From NCBI GenBank assembly GCA_024236215.1, contig JACKKX010000001.1, positions 1,094,727 through 1,158,726 on the forward strand: a stretch of DNA of 64,000 bases, given 5' to 3'. Origin of the DNA: Novosphingobium sp. (GTDB lineage: Bacteria; Pseudomonadota; Alphaproteobacteria; Sphingomonadales; Sphingomonadaceae). Below are positions 9,601 through 16,434 of this stretch, piece by piece. A model generated the notes under the pieces. That model saw only the letters and a program-made list of their open reading frames with translations. It searched no databases and was not told the DNA's origin. Every line of letters begins with the position of its first letter. The first letter of the stretch is position 1. A program made the position numbers and the translations under genes.

Positions 9601-9647
9601 CTGCACGCGGGCGCGTGTTCCATGTCGAGCTGCGCAAGAAGTTCTGA
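6624..9647 (+). CDS. TonB-dependent outer-membrane receptor
   Basis: This 1007-residue protein has a signal peptide (LALLSGGSLLASSSAALAQ) followed by a TonB-box-like REIVVTGTQI. A plug domain follows (INDVLPVTVLDE; DELFRAIPQAG; VRGDVGSINLRDLG; RDGASAIYGADAVAGVIN), and then a large beta-barrel ending in the outer-membrane signature HVELRKKF with terminal Phe. ATG 6624 was chosen because GGGAGGG lies 6-10 bases upstream; a longer frame would overlap the hydrolase. Length and the RDG-ASAIYGADAVAG plug match the large sphingomonad/Xanthomonas receptors for carbohydrates, peptides or aromatic compounds rather than classical siderophore receptors. The substrate is unknown, and the neighbours suggest an organic ester or peptide. 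Confidence 0.93.
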   Translation: MNLGTIRKLALLSGGSLLASSSAALAQDAVATPEKDREIVVTGTQIQGAQINDVLPVTVLDEVAIENTGASSGDELFRAIPQAGAVAFNEQNSSTVNNVRGDVGSINLRDLGTGNTLLLINGRRMTLHPGFQTELLVPVVSSDTNEIAPGSVRRIEVLRDGASAIYGADAVAGVINTQLKGGMKGGFLEGDWRASDGTSLYSYQISGGYGFDFGGGRGNLTLYGGYFHENGLSNAARAYSADDNRLPLVEGTDFAGDASFNNRNTFGPFGQFDIQGSSPASKTPIGDDDFYLQPSTFPGCRMDFGNGICAHDGTTPTTAVRYNTIYGNSLISKKSRYNAMALLSYELSDSIEAYFEGSFYRSENRRTLDASAILSAVPVGISKTAYWNPFGPTGSPNRLPGTTIAASGVDVIMERYRFVDVGNRDIEVNKNVYRLVGGLRGNIGAWDFDTGFVYSEAKLTDLTHNRVSLTLMQQQINKTTPDAYNPFNGGCLDDPGIGDCTPNPQSSIDPFRIDVYRKGGTSLALADFKISRDDLLSLPGGNLGLAAGIEWRRETFFDDRDPRLDGTITFTDSVTGVFNGSDVAGTSPSPDTSGAREVYSGFAELFVPLVAEDMNIPLMRNFNVQLAGRIEHFTDIKETAIVPRAAASWTVIPGLTLRGAWSEGFRAPNLVQVNDEGTTRSNTRDDFVICQARVEKGTLSSLGACPGAGVISFRSGTENLKPEDSESINLGIVLEPEFIPGLTITADYWRVKQKGLVGTFGDDNAIALDLLRRLNGSTNPNVIRAAPTADDIALFTGTSMAPTGAIIQVLDPYLNLDSRVSKGWDFGLFYRVPDFGLGKFRLSVNAARLSSFVQSAGPDGQELLDAIADGVLPLDVTVGGLGQLLEIDGRPKWRITGSVNWEKGPVEVGLFGQYTGKVYDTGVIRDILIVSDDPNANFYPVSDQFTLNFSIAYTIKNNTPLNGTRIRFAVNNVFGKDPPLADEDYGFYSDLYTARGRVFHVELRKKF

Positions 9648-10920
9648 GGAAGGCAGCAAGCGCCGGTGGCGGCTCCGAACGATCGGAGCCGCCCTGGCGC
9701 TGGTGGCGGTTGGCGGCGGACTTTCTGCCGCGCCGCCTCCGGCAGTGCAGGATTCGGCTCCTGCTGCGGCGGCGTGCCGTACCAAGAGTGTTGCAATCAC
9801 CTTCGATTTCGAGGGTGCTTCACCGGCCCGCTGTGTCATCCACGGCGAGCGCGAGTTTACGCTCGTCATTACGCCCGAGCACGGCCTGCCGATCAACCCC
9901 AGCCCGTGGTATGCCTTTCGCTATCGGGCCGAGCCGGGCGAGGAGCCGGTCATCCACCTGAGCTACCTTGGCGCCCGGCACCGCTACGCGCCCAAATGGT
10001 CCGACGGTAAACAGAGCCGCGAGCTTGCGGTCCAGACCAGCGAAGACGGCACCCGCGCAACCTTTCGCCTGCCTGCGGGATGGGCAATTGTCAGCGCCCA
10101 GGAGATCGTCGATGCCGGTGCCTATCGCCGGATGATCGCGCGCTGGTCGCGGGGTCGCCATGGCACCCGGCTGATTTTGGGACGCACACTCGACCGAAGG
10201 CCGATCGAGGCCGTGCTTCTGGGACGAGCCGATGCGCCCCGGCTGGTGCTGCTGATCGGGCGTCAGCACCCCCCCGAAGTGACTGGCGCGGTGGCGATGG
10301 AAGCTTTCGTCGACCGGATTGCCGGGCTGCTGGCCGCCGATCACAAGCTGGCGGATCGCTACCAGTTTCTGGTCGTGCCGCTGCTCAATCCCGATGGCGT
10401 TGCGCTGGGCCATTGGCGCGCGAACCGCGGCGGCAAGGATCTCAACCGCGATTGGGGTGCCTTCACCCAGCCTGAGACCGCTGCGGTGCGGCAATGGCTC
10501 GATCGACGCGCCAGCGCGGTCCATCCGGTGCTGATGATCGATTTCCACTCAACCCAGCGCAACCTGTTCTATGTCCAGGGCGAAGAAGCCGGGGCGGCGG
10601 GGGAGCGCTTCCTCGCCAGCTGGCTCGCGGGCAAGGAGCAGGCCCTGACCGGCTATCCCTTCACGATCGAGCGCCGCGATGCCAACCCCGGAGGCGGAAC
10701 CGCCAAGAACTGGTTTTACGCCGCCTATGGCGTCCCGGCCTACACCTATGAAGTAGCCGATACCGCCGATCGCGAAGCGACGCGCGCCGCCGCCCGGACC
10801 CTGGCGGCCGACTTGCTGGGCGCGCTGGACGGGGCCGAAAATAGCCTGGGGGTTCAGATGACGCCGCGCGCGGCCAGGTCGACCAGCCCCTCGCTGCCGA
10901 TCCCCAGCAACTCGCCATAG
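9622..10920 (+). CDS. Exported M14-family zinc metallopeptidase with altered C-terminus
   Basis: This 432-residue protein has a signal peptide (KRRWRLR followed by TIGAALALVAVGGGLSA). Its zinc-carboxypeptidase residues are H216 and E219 (RQHPPEVTG), H309 (IDFHSTQ) and catalytic E377 (YTYEVAD). An N-terminal beta-sandwich region precedes the catalytic domain. I used ATG 9622, which overlaps the receptor gene by 26 bases; no other in-frame ATG or GTG precedes the signal sequence, so the start is provisional. The last ~23 codons (from about 10852) are antisense to a CoA-transferase relic and look unrelated to a peptidase. The native stop was therefore probably lost in the rearrangement. It may trim peptides or amino-acid conjugates in the periplasm. 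Confidence 0.8.
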   Translation: MSSCARSSEEGSKRRWRLRTIGAALALVAVGGGLSAAPPPAVQDSAPAAAACRTKSVAITFDFEGASPARCVIHGEREFTLVITPEHGLPINPSPWYAFRYRAEPGEEPVIHLSYLGARHRYAPKWSDGKQSRELAVQTSEDGTRATFRLPAGWAIVSAQEIVDAGAYRRMIARWSRGRHGTRLILGRTLDRRPIEAVLLGRADAPRLVLLIGRQHPPEVTGAVAMEAFVDRIAGLLAADHKLADRYQFLVVPLLNPDGVALGHWRANRGGKDLNRDWGAFTQPETAAVRQWLDRRASAVHPVLMIDFHSTQRNLFYVQGEEAGAAGERFLASWLAGKEQALTGYPFTIERRDANPGGGTAKNWFYAAYGVPAYTYEVADTADREATRAAARTLAADLLGALDGAENSLGVQMTPRAARSTSPSLPIPSNSP

Positions 10921-10976
10921 ATCTCGGCATTGCGCTCGCCCACGCTCAGCGCTCCTTGCCCGGAAAGGTCCCGGCG
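10854..10976 (-). pseudogene. C-terminal remnant of a CaiB/BaiF-type CoA-transferase gene
   Basis: The last ~40 codons before a stop at 10854 read RRDLSGQGALSVGERNAEIY then GELLGIGSEGLVDLAARGVI. This is the standard end of class III CoA-transferases (GEHNAEIYGELLGLS..GVI). Nothing of the upstream ~350 residues is present. The frame breaks at about 10977-10992, where HMG-CoA lyase sequence begins in another frame. Non-functional. Confidence 0.75.
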
Positions 10977-10992
10977 CGAAGGGGCAGCCGCC

Positions 10993-11094
10993 CAGCTCGA
11001 ACTTGTCGGCGGTGGAAACCAGCCGCGCTTCGTTCTGCAGCCCGTCGCGCGGGCCGACCTCGACCAGTTCGATACTGAAGCGAGCGGTGTCCAT
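10993..11094 (-). pseudogene. N-terminal remnant of a hydroxymethylglutaryl-CoA lyase gene
   Basis: From the ATG at 11094 about 34 codons read MDTARFSIELVEVGPRDGLQ followed by NEARLVSTADKFEL. This is the start of HMG-CoA lyase, including the GPRDGLQNE active-site motif. The homology stops abruptly at about 10993 and CoA-transferase sequence begins in a different frame. Lyase and CoA-transferase genes of branched-chain amino-acid breakdown are often adjacent, so an internal deletion of about 2 kb between neighbours would explain the fusion. Confidence 0.75.
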
Positions 11095-11150
11095 GGTCCC
11101 GTCTTGGGCCAAGCTGCCGCCACGATCCAGCCCGGATGAAGCCGGATTGG

Positions 11151-11193
11151 AGAGTCCGGGGTTGCTGCACCTGCCGCCCGGTGAACGGACTCT
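11151..11193 (-). terminator. Possible terminator hairpin after the MGMT-like gene
   Basis: AGAGTCCG (11151-11158) and CGGACTCT (11186-11193) are perfect 8-bp arms that begin at the stop codon of the minus-strand gene ending at 11192. The loop is long (27 bases) and there is no T-run, so support is weak. Confidence 0.3.
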
Positions 11194-11593
11194 AGCAGCC
11201 TTCCTCGGCCCTGCGATCGCGGATGAACTGCATCCCGCACGCCAGCTTTCGCGCCAGGGGGCTGCCGGGATCGATCACCCGCCAGAATGGCGCGACATGG
11301 CGCTCCCCGGCGAGCAGGCGCTCATAGGCGTTTTCGGCGGCGATCCGGCTGAAGATCGCGGTGGTCATCGGGCAAGCGCCATCGGCACCCTGGAGGCGGG
11401 CGAGGTGCGCGCGCAATTGCGCCATGGAGCGGGTCTCGCCGCGCGGTACCGAACGGAAATAGGCGCTGATCTGCGCAGGGGTCGCAATCGCAATCGTCTG
11501 GCCGGGCAGCAGCCCGGCATAGGGCTTTTCGAGCACCTCGACCTTGGTCGGGTGACGATGATTGTCATGCTTGTCCTGCCAGCTGCGCGCCAT
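11192..11593 (-). CDS. MGMT-family (alkylguanine transferase fold) protein without a PCHR motif
   Basis: This 133-residue protein starts at ATG 11593 behind GGGGAG. The central part, YFRSVPRGETRSMAQLRAHL, resembles the PxGxTxTYxxLA helix-turn-helix of O6-methylguanine-DNA methyltransferases. The expected PCHR active-site segment is not present. Instead there is GACPMTTAIFSRIAAE, and later PFWRVIDPGSPLARKL. A group of short 'MGMT family' proteins shares the (T/A)CPMTTxIF and PxWR features; their activity is unknown to me. C in CPMTT could be a reactive cysteine. The N-terminus (KHDNHRHPTKVEVLEKPYAG) is shared with these relatives. DNA binding or alkylation response is inference. Confidence 0.6.
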   Translation of the reverse strand: MARSWQDKHDNHRHPTKVEVLEKPYAGLLPGQTIAIATPAQISAYFRSVPRGETRSMAQLRAHLARLQGADGACPMTTAIFSRIAAENAYERLLAGERHVAPFWRVIDPGSPLARKLACGMQFIRDRRAEEGC

Positions 11594-11845
11594 GTTCGAT
11601 TCTCCCCGGAGGAAAGCCGCCCGTCGGGCTGTTTTGTGCAAGGCATCGCCGCAGAGAGTGCACAAGGGGCACGCCTCTGAAGCGCGTTGATACAAACCGG
11701 CTCCGGATGGCCTGGGCTGGCAGGACTTCCGGAACCGGGACAATGCGGAAGGGCAAGGCGGCGACGCGCCTGTTCCGACCGTACTGCGCCAGCAGGTTTC
11801 GGCCAGCAAGAGACCGGAGGCAAGCGAAAATTGGTGCGATACGCA
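11594..11845. other. Spacer between MGMT-like gene and padR-type gene
   Basis: No gene is supported here. A GTGCG-ATA-CGCAC dyad at 11834-11846 touches the stop codon of the padR-type gene and may form its terminator. The rest presumably holds the promoter of the MGMT-like gene. Confidence 0.35.
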
Positions 11846-12382
11846 CTATTTTTCGATCAACGCCTTGCGCACCTGCTCAAGCCATTCGATCCGGCTCTCG
11901 AGCGAGAGCACCGCGTTGGCATAGATCAGAGCGCGATAGGGAGCGGTAACCGTGGCATCGTAGCGTTCGAGCTCGGCGCGCTTTTCGCGCAGCGCCGCCT
12001 GTGCCCGCGACACCCAGGCAAGGATCTCTGCCTCGTCCAGCACCTCAAAGGCCAGCATCTTGGTGCGCAGCGGGTCCTCGAGCAGGGTGTGGTGGTCGCG
12101 CACGTCCTGTGCCCAAAGCCGCAAGGCCGCCCGACCAAGTCCGGTCAGCGCGAGCTGTTCGGTGCCGCGCTTGTCCCCCGCCACACTCGATGCTTCGATC
12201 AGCCCGCGCTGGCGCAGCCGCCGGATAAGCGGATAGATCTGTCCCTTGCTCTTGTTGAAACGGCCAACCGGGGATCGTTCGTAGGCCCGCACCAGCTGAT
12301 AGGCTGTAACCGGCTGCTCGCGCATGATCTCGCATAGCAACGCGCCTTCGTTGTCGCTCAGGCTATCATTGCCCCCGTCCAT
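11846..12382 (-). CDS. PadR-family transcriptional regulator
   Basis: This 178-residue protein has an N-terminal winged helix: LLCEIMREQPVTAYQLVRAY, then SKGQIYPLIRRLRQRGLI with the PadR GQIYPxLxRLExxGLI recognition segment. A C-terminal VirR/Vinculin-like dimerisation region of charged helices follows (ILAWVSRAQAALREKRAELE; SLESRIEWLEQVRKAL). I chose ATG 12382 because AGGG precedes it; a longer frame to 12439 has no ribosome site. PadR repressors control detoxification or degradation genes in response to aromatic acids and other ligands. The divergent acyl-CoA dehydrogenase/synthetase pair, about 150 bases away, is the likely target. Confidence 0.88.
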   Translation of the reverse strand: MDGGNDSLSDNEGALLCEIMREQPVTAYQLVRAYERSPVGRFNKSKGQIYPLIRRLRQRGLIEASSVAGDKRGTEQLALTGLGRAALRLWAQDVRDHHTLLEDPLRTKMLAFEVLDEAEILAWVSRAQAALREKRAELERYDATVTAPYRALIYANAVLSLESRIEWLEQVRKALIEK

Positions 12383-12530
12383 TAATTGCCCTTTCGCTAT
12401 CGCTGGTTCTTCTTCGGGCCGGGCGGCAGGGCTTGGCAAGCACCAATGCGGCGGTCAGCCGATCACGCTGGTCAAATCGGCGCCAGCGTGCCTATCCTTG
12501 TGCCGAAGCAAAGAAACGGAGAGATGCCCG

Positions 12531-13691
12531 GTGCGCCAGTTCAACCAGGACCAGATCCTGTTCCGCGACGCCTATCGCAAGTTCCTTGAGGCCGAGATCG
12601 CTCCGCACATGGAAGCGTGGCGCGAAGCCGGGATCGTCGAGCGTAGCGCATTCAAGAAGGCCGGCGATCTGGGCTTCCTGATGATCTGGCCCGACGAGAA
12701 ATACGGCGGGCTGGGCGACGGCGATTTCCGCTATGAGCAGATCATCATCGAGGAGACCACCCGCGCCGGGTGCAAGCAATGGTTCAACACGCTGCATTCG
12801 CGGCTGGTCGGGCCCTATTTCCAGCGCTTCGGCAGCGAGGAACAGCGCATGCGCTTCCTGCCCGGCTGCGTTTCGGGCGAGACCATCCTGGCGATCGCGA
12901 TGACCGAAGCAGGCGCGGGATCGGATCTAGCCGGCATGCGCACCAGCGCGCAGGATAGGGGCGATCACTGGCTGCTCAACGGATCGAAGACCTATATCTC
13001 CAACGGGATCAACGCCGATCTGGTGATCGTCGCCGCCAAGGTGGCGGGCGCGGACAGGAAGCACGCGATGGTGTTGCTGGTGATCGAGCGGGGGATGGAG
13101 GGGTTCGAGCGCGGCCGCAATCTCAAGAAGATGGGCATGCCCGCGCAGGACACCGCCGAACTGTTTTTCAGCAACGTGAAAGTGCCCAAGGCCAACCAGC
13201 TGGGCGAGGCGGGCAAGGGCTTCTACTACCTGATGGAAGGGCTGGCGGAGGAACGGCTGATCTCGGCCTGCGGCTGCGCGGCCAATGCCCGCAAGGCCTT
13301 CGACATCACCCGCGACTATGTGATGCAGCGCCAACTGTTCGGCGCGCCGCTGGCCGATCAGCAGAACACCCAGTTCCGCATGGCCGAAATGGATACCGAG
13401 ATCGAGCTGGCGCAAGTCTATGTCGATCACTGCGTGGCCGAGCACAACGCCGGGCGGTTGAGCGGCAACATGGGCGCCAAGGCCAAGATGGTGGCGAGCG
13501 AGGTGGAATGGAAGATGCTCGATCTCGGGGTCCAGCTTCATGGCGGGGCCGGGTTCATGGACGAATACCCGATCAGCCGGATGTTCGCCGATGCGCGGAT
13601 CAACCGGATCCTCGCCGGATCGAGCGAGGTGATGCGCCTGATCATCGGGCGCGATGTCTTCTCGCAGAAATACCAGAGCCTGTTCGACTGA
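12531..13691 (+). CDS. Acyl-CoA dehydrogenase
   Basis: This 386-residue flavoenzyme catalyses alpha,beta-desaturation of an acyl-CoA with electrons passed to ETF. Features in order: an N-terminal helical domain, the FAD/substrate strand motif AIAMTEAGAGSDLAGMRT, a middle domain with GSKTYISNG and NVKVPKANQLG, and a C-terminal domain ending LHGGAGFMDEYPISRMFADA then GSSEVMRLIIGRDV. GTG 12531 was chosen because GGAGAG lies about 8 bases upstream; no in-frame ATG fits. It sits 96 bases before an acyl-CoA synthetase and divergent from a PadR regulator. Together these suggest activation and first oxidation of a carboxylic acid of unknown chain type. Confidence 0.93.
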   Translation: MRQFNQDQILFRDAYRKFLEAEIAPHMEAWREAGIVERSAFKKAGDLGFLMIWPDEKYGGLGDGDFRYEQIIIEETTRAGCKQWFNTLHSRLVGPYFQRFGSEEQRMRFLPGCVSGETILAIAMTEAGAGSDLAGMRTSAQDRGDHWLLNGSKTYISNGINADLVIVAAKVAGADRKHAMVLLVIERGMEGFERGRNLKKMGMPAQDTAELFFSNVKVPKANQLGEAGKGFYYLMEGLAEERLISACGCAANARKAFDITRDYVMQRQLFGAPLADQQNTQFRMAEMDTEIELAQVYVDHCVAEHNAGRLSGNMGAKAKMVASEVEWKMLDLGVQLHGGAGFMDEYPISRMFADARINRILAGSSEVMRLIIGRDVFSQKYQSLFD

Positions 13692-13787
13692 GTTTCTCAG
13701 ATGCTGGTTGCGAATCGGGACTGGTTTGCGCAAGGCTGCGCGGATTGAAGCCCGCGGCGTGACGGGCCGGGGAAGGATAGCACGGAT

Positions 13788-15524
13788 ATGGGCGAGGAAC
13801 TGATTCCCGGAGCGATCCCGCCCGGCTGGCCGGCAATGTCGATTGCCGAAGTCGAGCAGCGGCTCTGCGCGCCGGGCATGCCCTTCGAGATGGAGACGGT
13901 TCCGGTCCACGGGGTGCCGACCCGGGTGTGGAAGAATGCCCCGCCCAGCCTGGCCGCGCTGGCCAGGGCGGCGCGCGCGCATGGCGAGGCGACCTTCATC
14001 GTCTATGAGGACGAGCGCGTCAGCTTCGAGGCCTGGTTCCGCGCCGTCGCCGCGCTTGCCGCGCACCTGCAGGGGCTTGGCGTGACCAAGGGCGACCGAG
14101 TCGCGCTGGCGATGCGCAACCTGCCCGAATGGCCGGTGGCCTTTTTCGCCGCCGTTTCGATCGGCGCGGTCTGCGTGCCGCTCAACGCCTGGTGGACCGG
14201 GCAGGAGCTGGCCTATGGCCTCGCCAATTCAGGCGCCAAGGTGCTGATCTGCGACCACGAGCGGATGGAGCGGGTGCTGGCCCACCGCGAGGAACTGCCC
14301 GGGCTGGCGCAGATTCTGGTCAGCCGCGAGGAACACCTGCCCGCGGGCGTGAGTCGGCTTGAGGATGTGATCGGCAAATCCGCTGCCTGGGGAGCCCTGT
14401 CCGATGCCGATCTGCCCCAGGTGGCGATCATGCCCGACGACGAGGCGACAATCCTCTATACCTCGGGCACCACCGGCAATCCCAAGGGCGCGCTGGGCAC
14501 GCACCGCAACTTCGTCACCAACATTCTCTCCAGCGGTTATGGCGCGGCGCGCGCGGTGCTGCGCCGGGGCGAGCCGCTGCCCGCGCCGCAGCGCCGGGTC
14601 CTGCTGACGGTGATCCCGCTGTTCCACGCCACCGCCTGTTCGGCGACGCTGATGGGCGTGCTGGCCGCCGGGCACACGATGGTGCTGATGTACCGCTGGG
14701 ATCCGCTCAAGGCCTTCGCGATCATCGAGCGCGAAAAGGTCAACGCAACCGGCGGGGTGCCGACCATTGCCTGGCAGCTGATCGAGCATCCCGAGCGCGG
14801 CAACTTCGATCTCTCAAGCCTCGAATCGATCGGCTATGGCGGCGCGCCCTCCGCGCCCGAGCTGGTGAAGAAGATCTACGAGGAATTCGGCGCGCTGCCC
14901 GCCAACGGCTGGGGCATGACCGAGACCACCGCCACCGTCACCGGGCTTTCTGGCGAGGACTATCTCAACCGGCCGACCAGCTGCGGCCCGGCGGTGGCCA
15001 CCGCAGATCTGGAAATCCGCGCCGAAGACGGGGTCAGCGTGCTGGCGACCGGCGAGGTGGGCGAGCTGTGGGCGCGCGGACCGATGATCGTCAAGGAATA
15101 CTGGAACAATCCCGAGGCCAGCGCGGCGACCTTTGTGGAGGGCTGGGTGCGCACCGGCGATCTTGCCCGGCTCGACGCCGAAGGGTTCTGCTACATCGTC
15201 GACCGCGCCAAGGACATGGTGCTGCGCGGGGGCGAGAACATCTACTCCTCCGAGGTCGAAAACGTGCTTTACGAACACCCGGCGGTGATGGACGCGGCGC
15301 TGATCGGGATCCCGCACCACACCCTGGGCGAGGAACCGGCGGCGGTGGTCCACCTCGCGCCGGGGATGGAAGCGAGCGAGGGCGAGCTGCAGGATTGGGT
15401 GCGCCACCGCCTGGCCGCGTTCAAGGTGCCGGTCAGGGTGCTGTTCCTGCCCGAAACCCTGCCGCGAAACGCCAACGGCAAGATCCTCAAGAAGGATCTC
15501 AAGGCGCTGTTCGCGGCGGCTTAA
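13788..15524 (+). CDS. Acyl-CoA synthetase (class I adenylate-forming)
   Basis: This 578-residue AMP-forming ligase has the P-loop YTSGTTGNPKGALGTH, the A5 region GWGMTETTATVTGLS, the ADP-binding WVRTGDLARLDAEGFCYIVD, the hinge RAKDMVLRGGENIYSSEVE and the C-terminal catalytic lysine segment NANGKILKKDLK. It converts a carboxylic acid to its CoA thioester through an acyl-adenylate. Family resemblance is to long/medium-chain fatty acyl and bile-acid/steroid-like ligases, and the substrate cannot be fixed from sequence. It lies downstream of the acyl-CoA dehydrogenase in the same direction and is probably co-transcribed with it. Confidence 0.93.
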   Translation: MGEELIPGAIPPGWPAMSIAEVEQRLCAPGMPFEMETVPVHGVPTRVWKNAPPSLAALARAARAHGEATFIVYEDERVSFEAWFRAVAALAAHLQGLGVTKGDRVALAMRNLPEWPVAFFAAVSIGAVCVPLNAWWTGQELAYGLANSGAKVLICDHERMERVLAHREELPGLAQILVSREEHLPAGVSRLEDVIGKSAAWGALSDADLPQVAIMPDDEATILYTSGTTGNPKGALGTHRNFVTNILSSGYGAARAVLRRGEPLPAPQRRVLLTVIPLFHATACSATLMGVLAAGHTMVLMYRWDPLKAFAIIEREKVNATGGVPTIAWQLIEHPERGNFDLSSLESIGYGGAPSAPELVKKIYEEFGALPANGWGMTETTATVTGLSGEDYLNRPTSCGPAVATADLEIRAEDGVSVLATGEVGELWARGPMIVKEYWNNPEASAATFVEGWVRTGDLARLDAEGFCYIVDRAKDMVLRGGENIYSSEVENVLYEHPAVMDAALIGIPHHTLGEEPAAVVHLAPGMEASEGELQDWVRHRLAAFKVPVRVLFLPETLPRNANGKILKKDLKALFAAA

Positions 15525-15559
15525 CGCTTGGGTAAGTCCTTGGCGCGCATGGTGGCCTC

Positions 15560-15685
15560 ATGGCCAAAGCGATTGCCCTTGCCGCCACCCGTCTGCCCGC
15601 GTTCCGGCTGGAAGCGCTGCGGCCTGCGATCGTGTGCGGCTGCGCGCTGGCGCTGATCTGCGCGCGTCAGCCGCTGCCATTCTAG
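15560..15685 (+). CDS. Possible small hydrophobic protein (41 aa)
   Basis: An ATG at 15560 opens 41 codons: MAKAIALAATRLPAF, then a hydrophobic stretch IVCGCALALICARQPLPF before TAG. No clear ribosome site is visible. It lies between two convergent genes, where real but unannotated small proteins and chance frames are equally plausible. I do not recognise it. Confidence 0.25.
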   Translation: MAKAIALAATRLPAFRLEALRPAIVCGCALALICARQPLPF

Positions 15686-15686
15686 G

Positions 15687-16433
15687 TCAGGGCCCGACGA
15701 GCCGCCACAGCGCGGCGCAGGCCGAGATTCCCAGCACCAGTCCGGTGAAGATCCGCCAGGCGCGGTCGCTGATCTTGCCGAAGGCGAGGTGCCCCAGCCA
15801 GTTGCCCAGCAGCACCGTGGGAAACAGGATCGCCGCCAGCATCGGCTCGCGCCAGGTCGCCACGCCCAGTGCCAGCGCCGAACCCACCCCGGCGAGCGAG
15901 GTGACGAGGAAAATCGTCATCATCGAGGCGCGGGCAAGCTGCGGGGCGATCTCGCGGCGCAGGTAATAGGGCACCACCGGCGGACCGGGCATTCCGGCAA
16001 AGCCGGTCAGCACGCCGGAAACAAGCCCGGTCGCTCCGGTTTCGGCCAGGCCGGGAACATGGTGCGCGGGCTTCTTGGGCAGCAGCACCAGCAGAAACGA
16101 GCCAAGCGCGATCAGGGCAATCAGCATCCGCGCCAGCGCCGGATCGGTGATCGCCAGCAGCCAAACCCCCAAGGGAGTCGCCAGCACCGCCATGCCCGAG
16201 ATGGTGAAGGCGGTGCGCTCGCTCTGTCCAAGGATCTTCTTCAGCCCGACCAGCCCGATCAGCAGCCCCAGCCAGTTCGCCACCACCACCGCCTCGCGCG
16301 GGGGGACGGCCAGCCCCAGCACCGGGACCAGCATGATCGCCATCCCGAACCCCGCCAACCCGCGCACGAAGGCCGCCGCCAGGGTGGCAAGCAGCGCAAC
16401 GGCGAGTTGCGCGTAGGTCAGCCCTTCGATCAA
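15687..16433 (-). CDS. TauE/SafE-family transporter (sulfite/organosulfonate export type)
   Basis: This 248-residue protein has about eight hydrophobic segments. It carries the family repeat motif twice: FVRGLAGFGMAIMLVP near the N-terminus and VSGVLTGFAGMPGPPVVPYY in the middle. The translation start is TTG 16433, one base after the thrS stop, so it is probably co-transcribed with and coupled to thrS. Family members move sulfite, sulfoacetate, taurine or other anions. The neighbours give no substrate clue. Confidence 0.85.
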   Translation of the reverse strand: MIEGLTYAQLAVALLATLAAAFVRGLAGFGMAIMLVPVLGLAVPPREAVVVANWLGLLIGLVGLKKILGQSERTAFTISGMAVLATPLGVWLLAITDPALARMLIALIALGSFLLVLLPKKPAHHVPGLAETGATGLVSGVLTGFAGMPGPPVVPYYLRREIAPQLARASMMTIFLVTSLAGVGSALALGVATWREPMLAAILFPTVLLGNWLGHLAFGKISDRAWRIFTGLVLGISACAALWRLVGP

Positions 16434-16434
16434 G

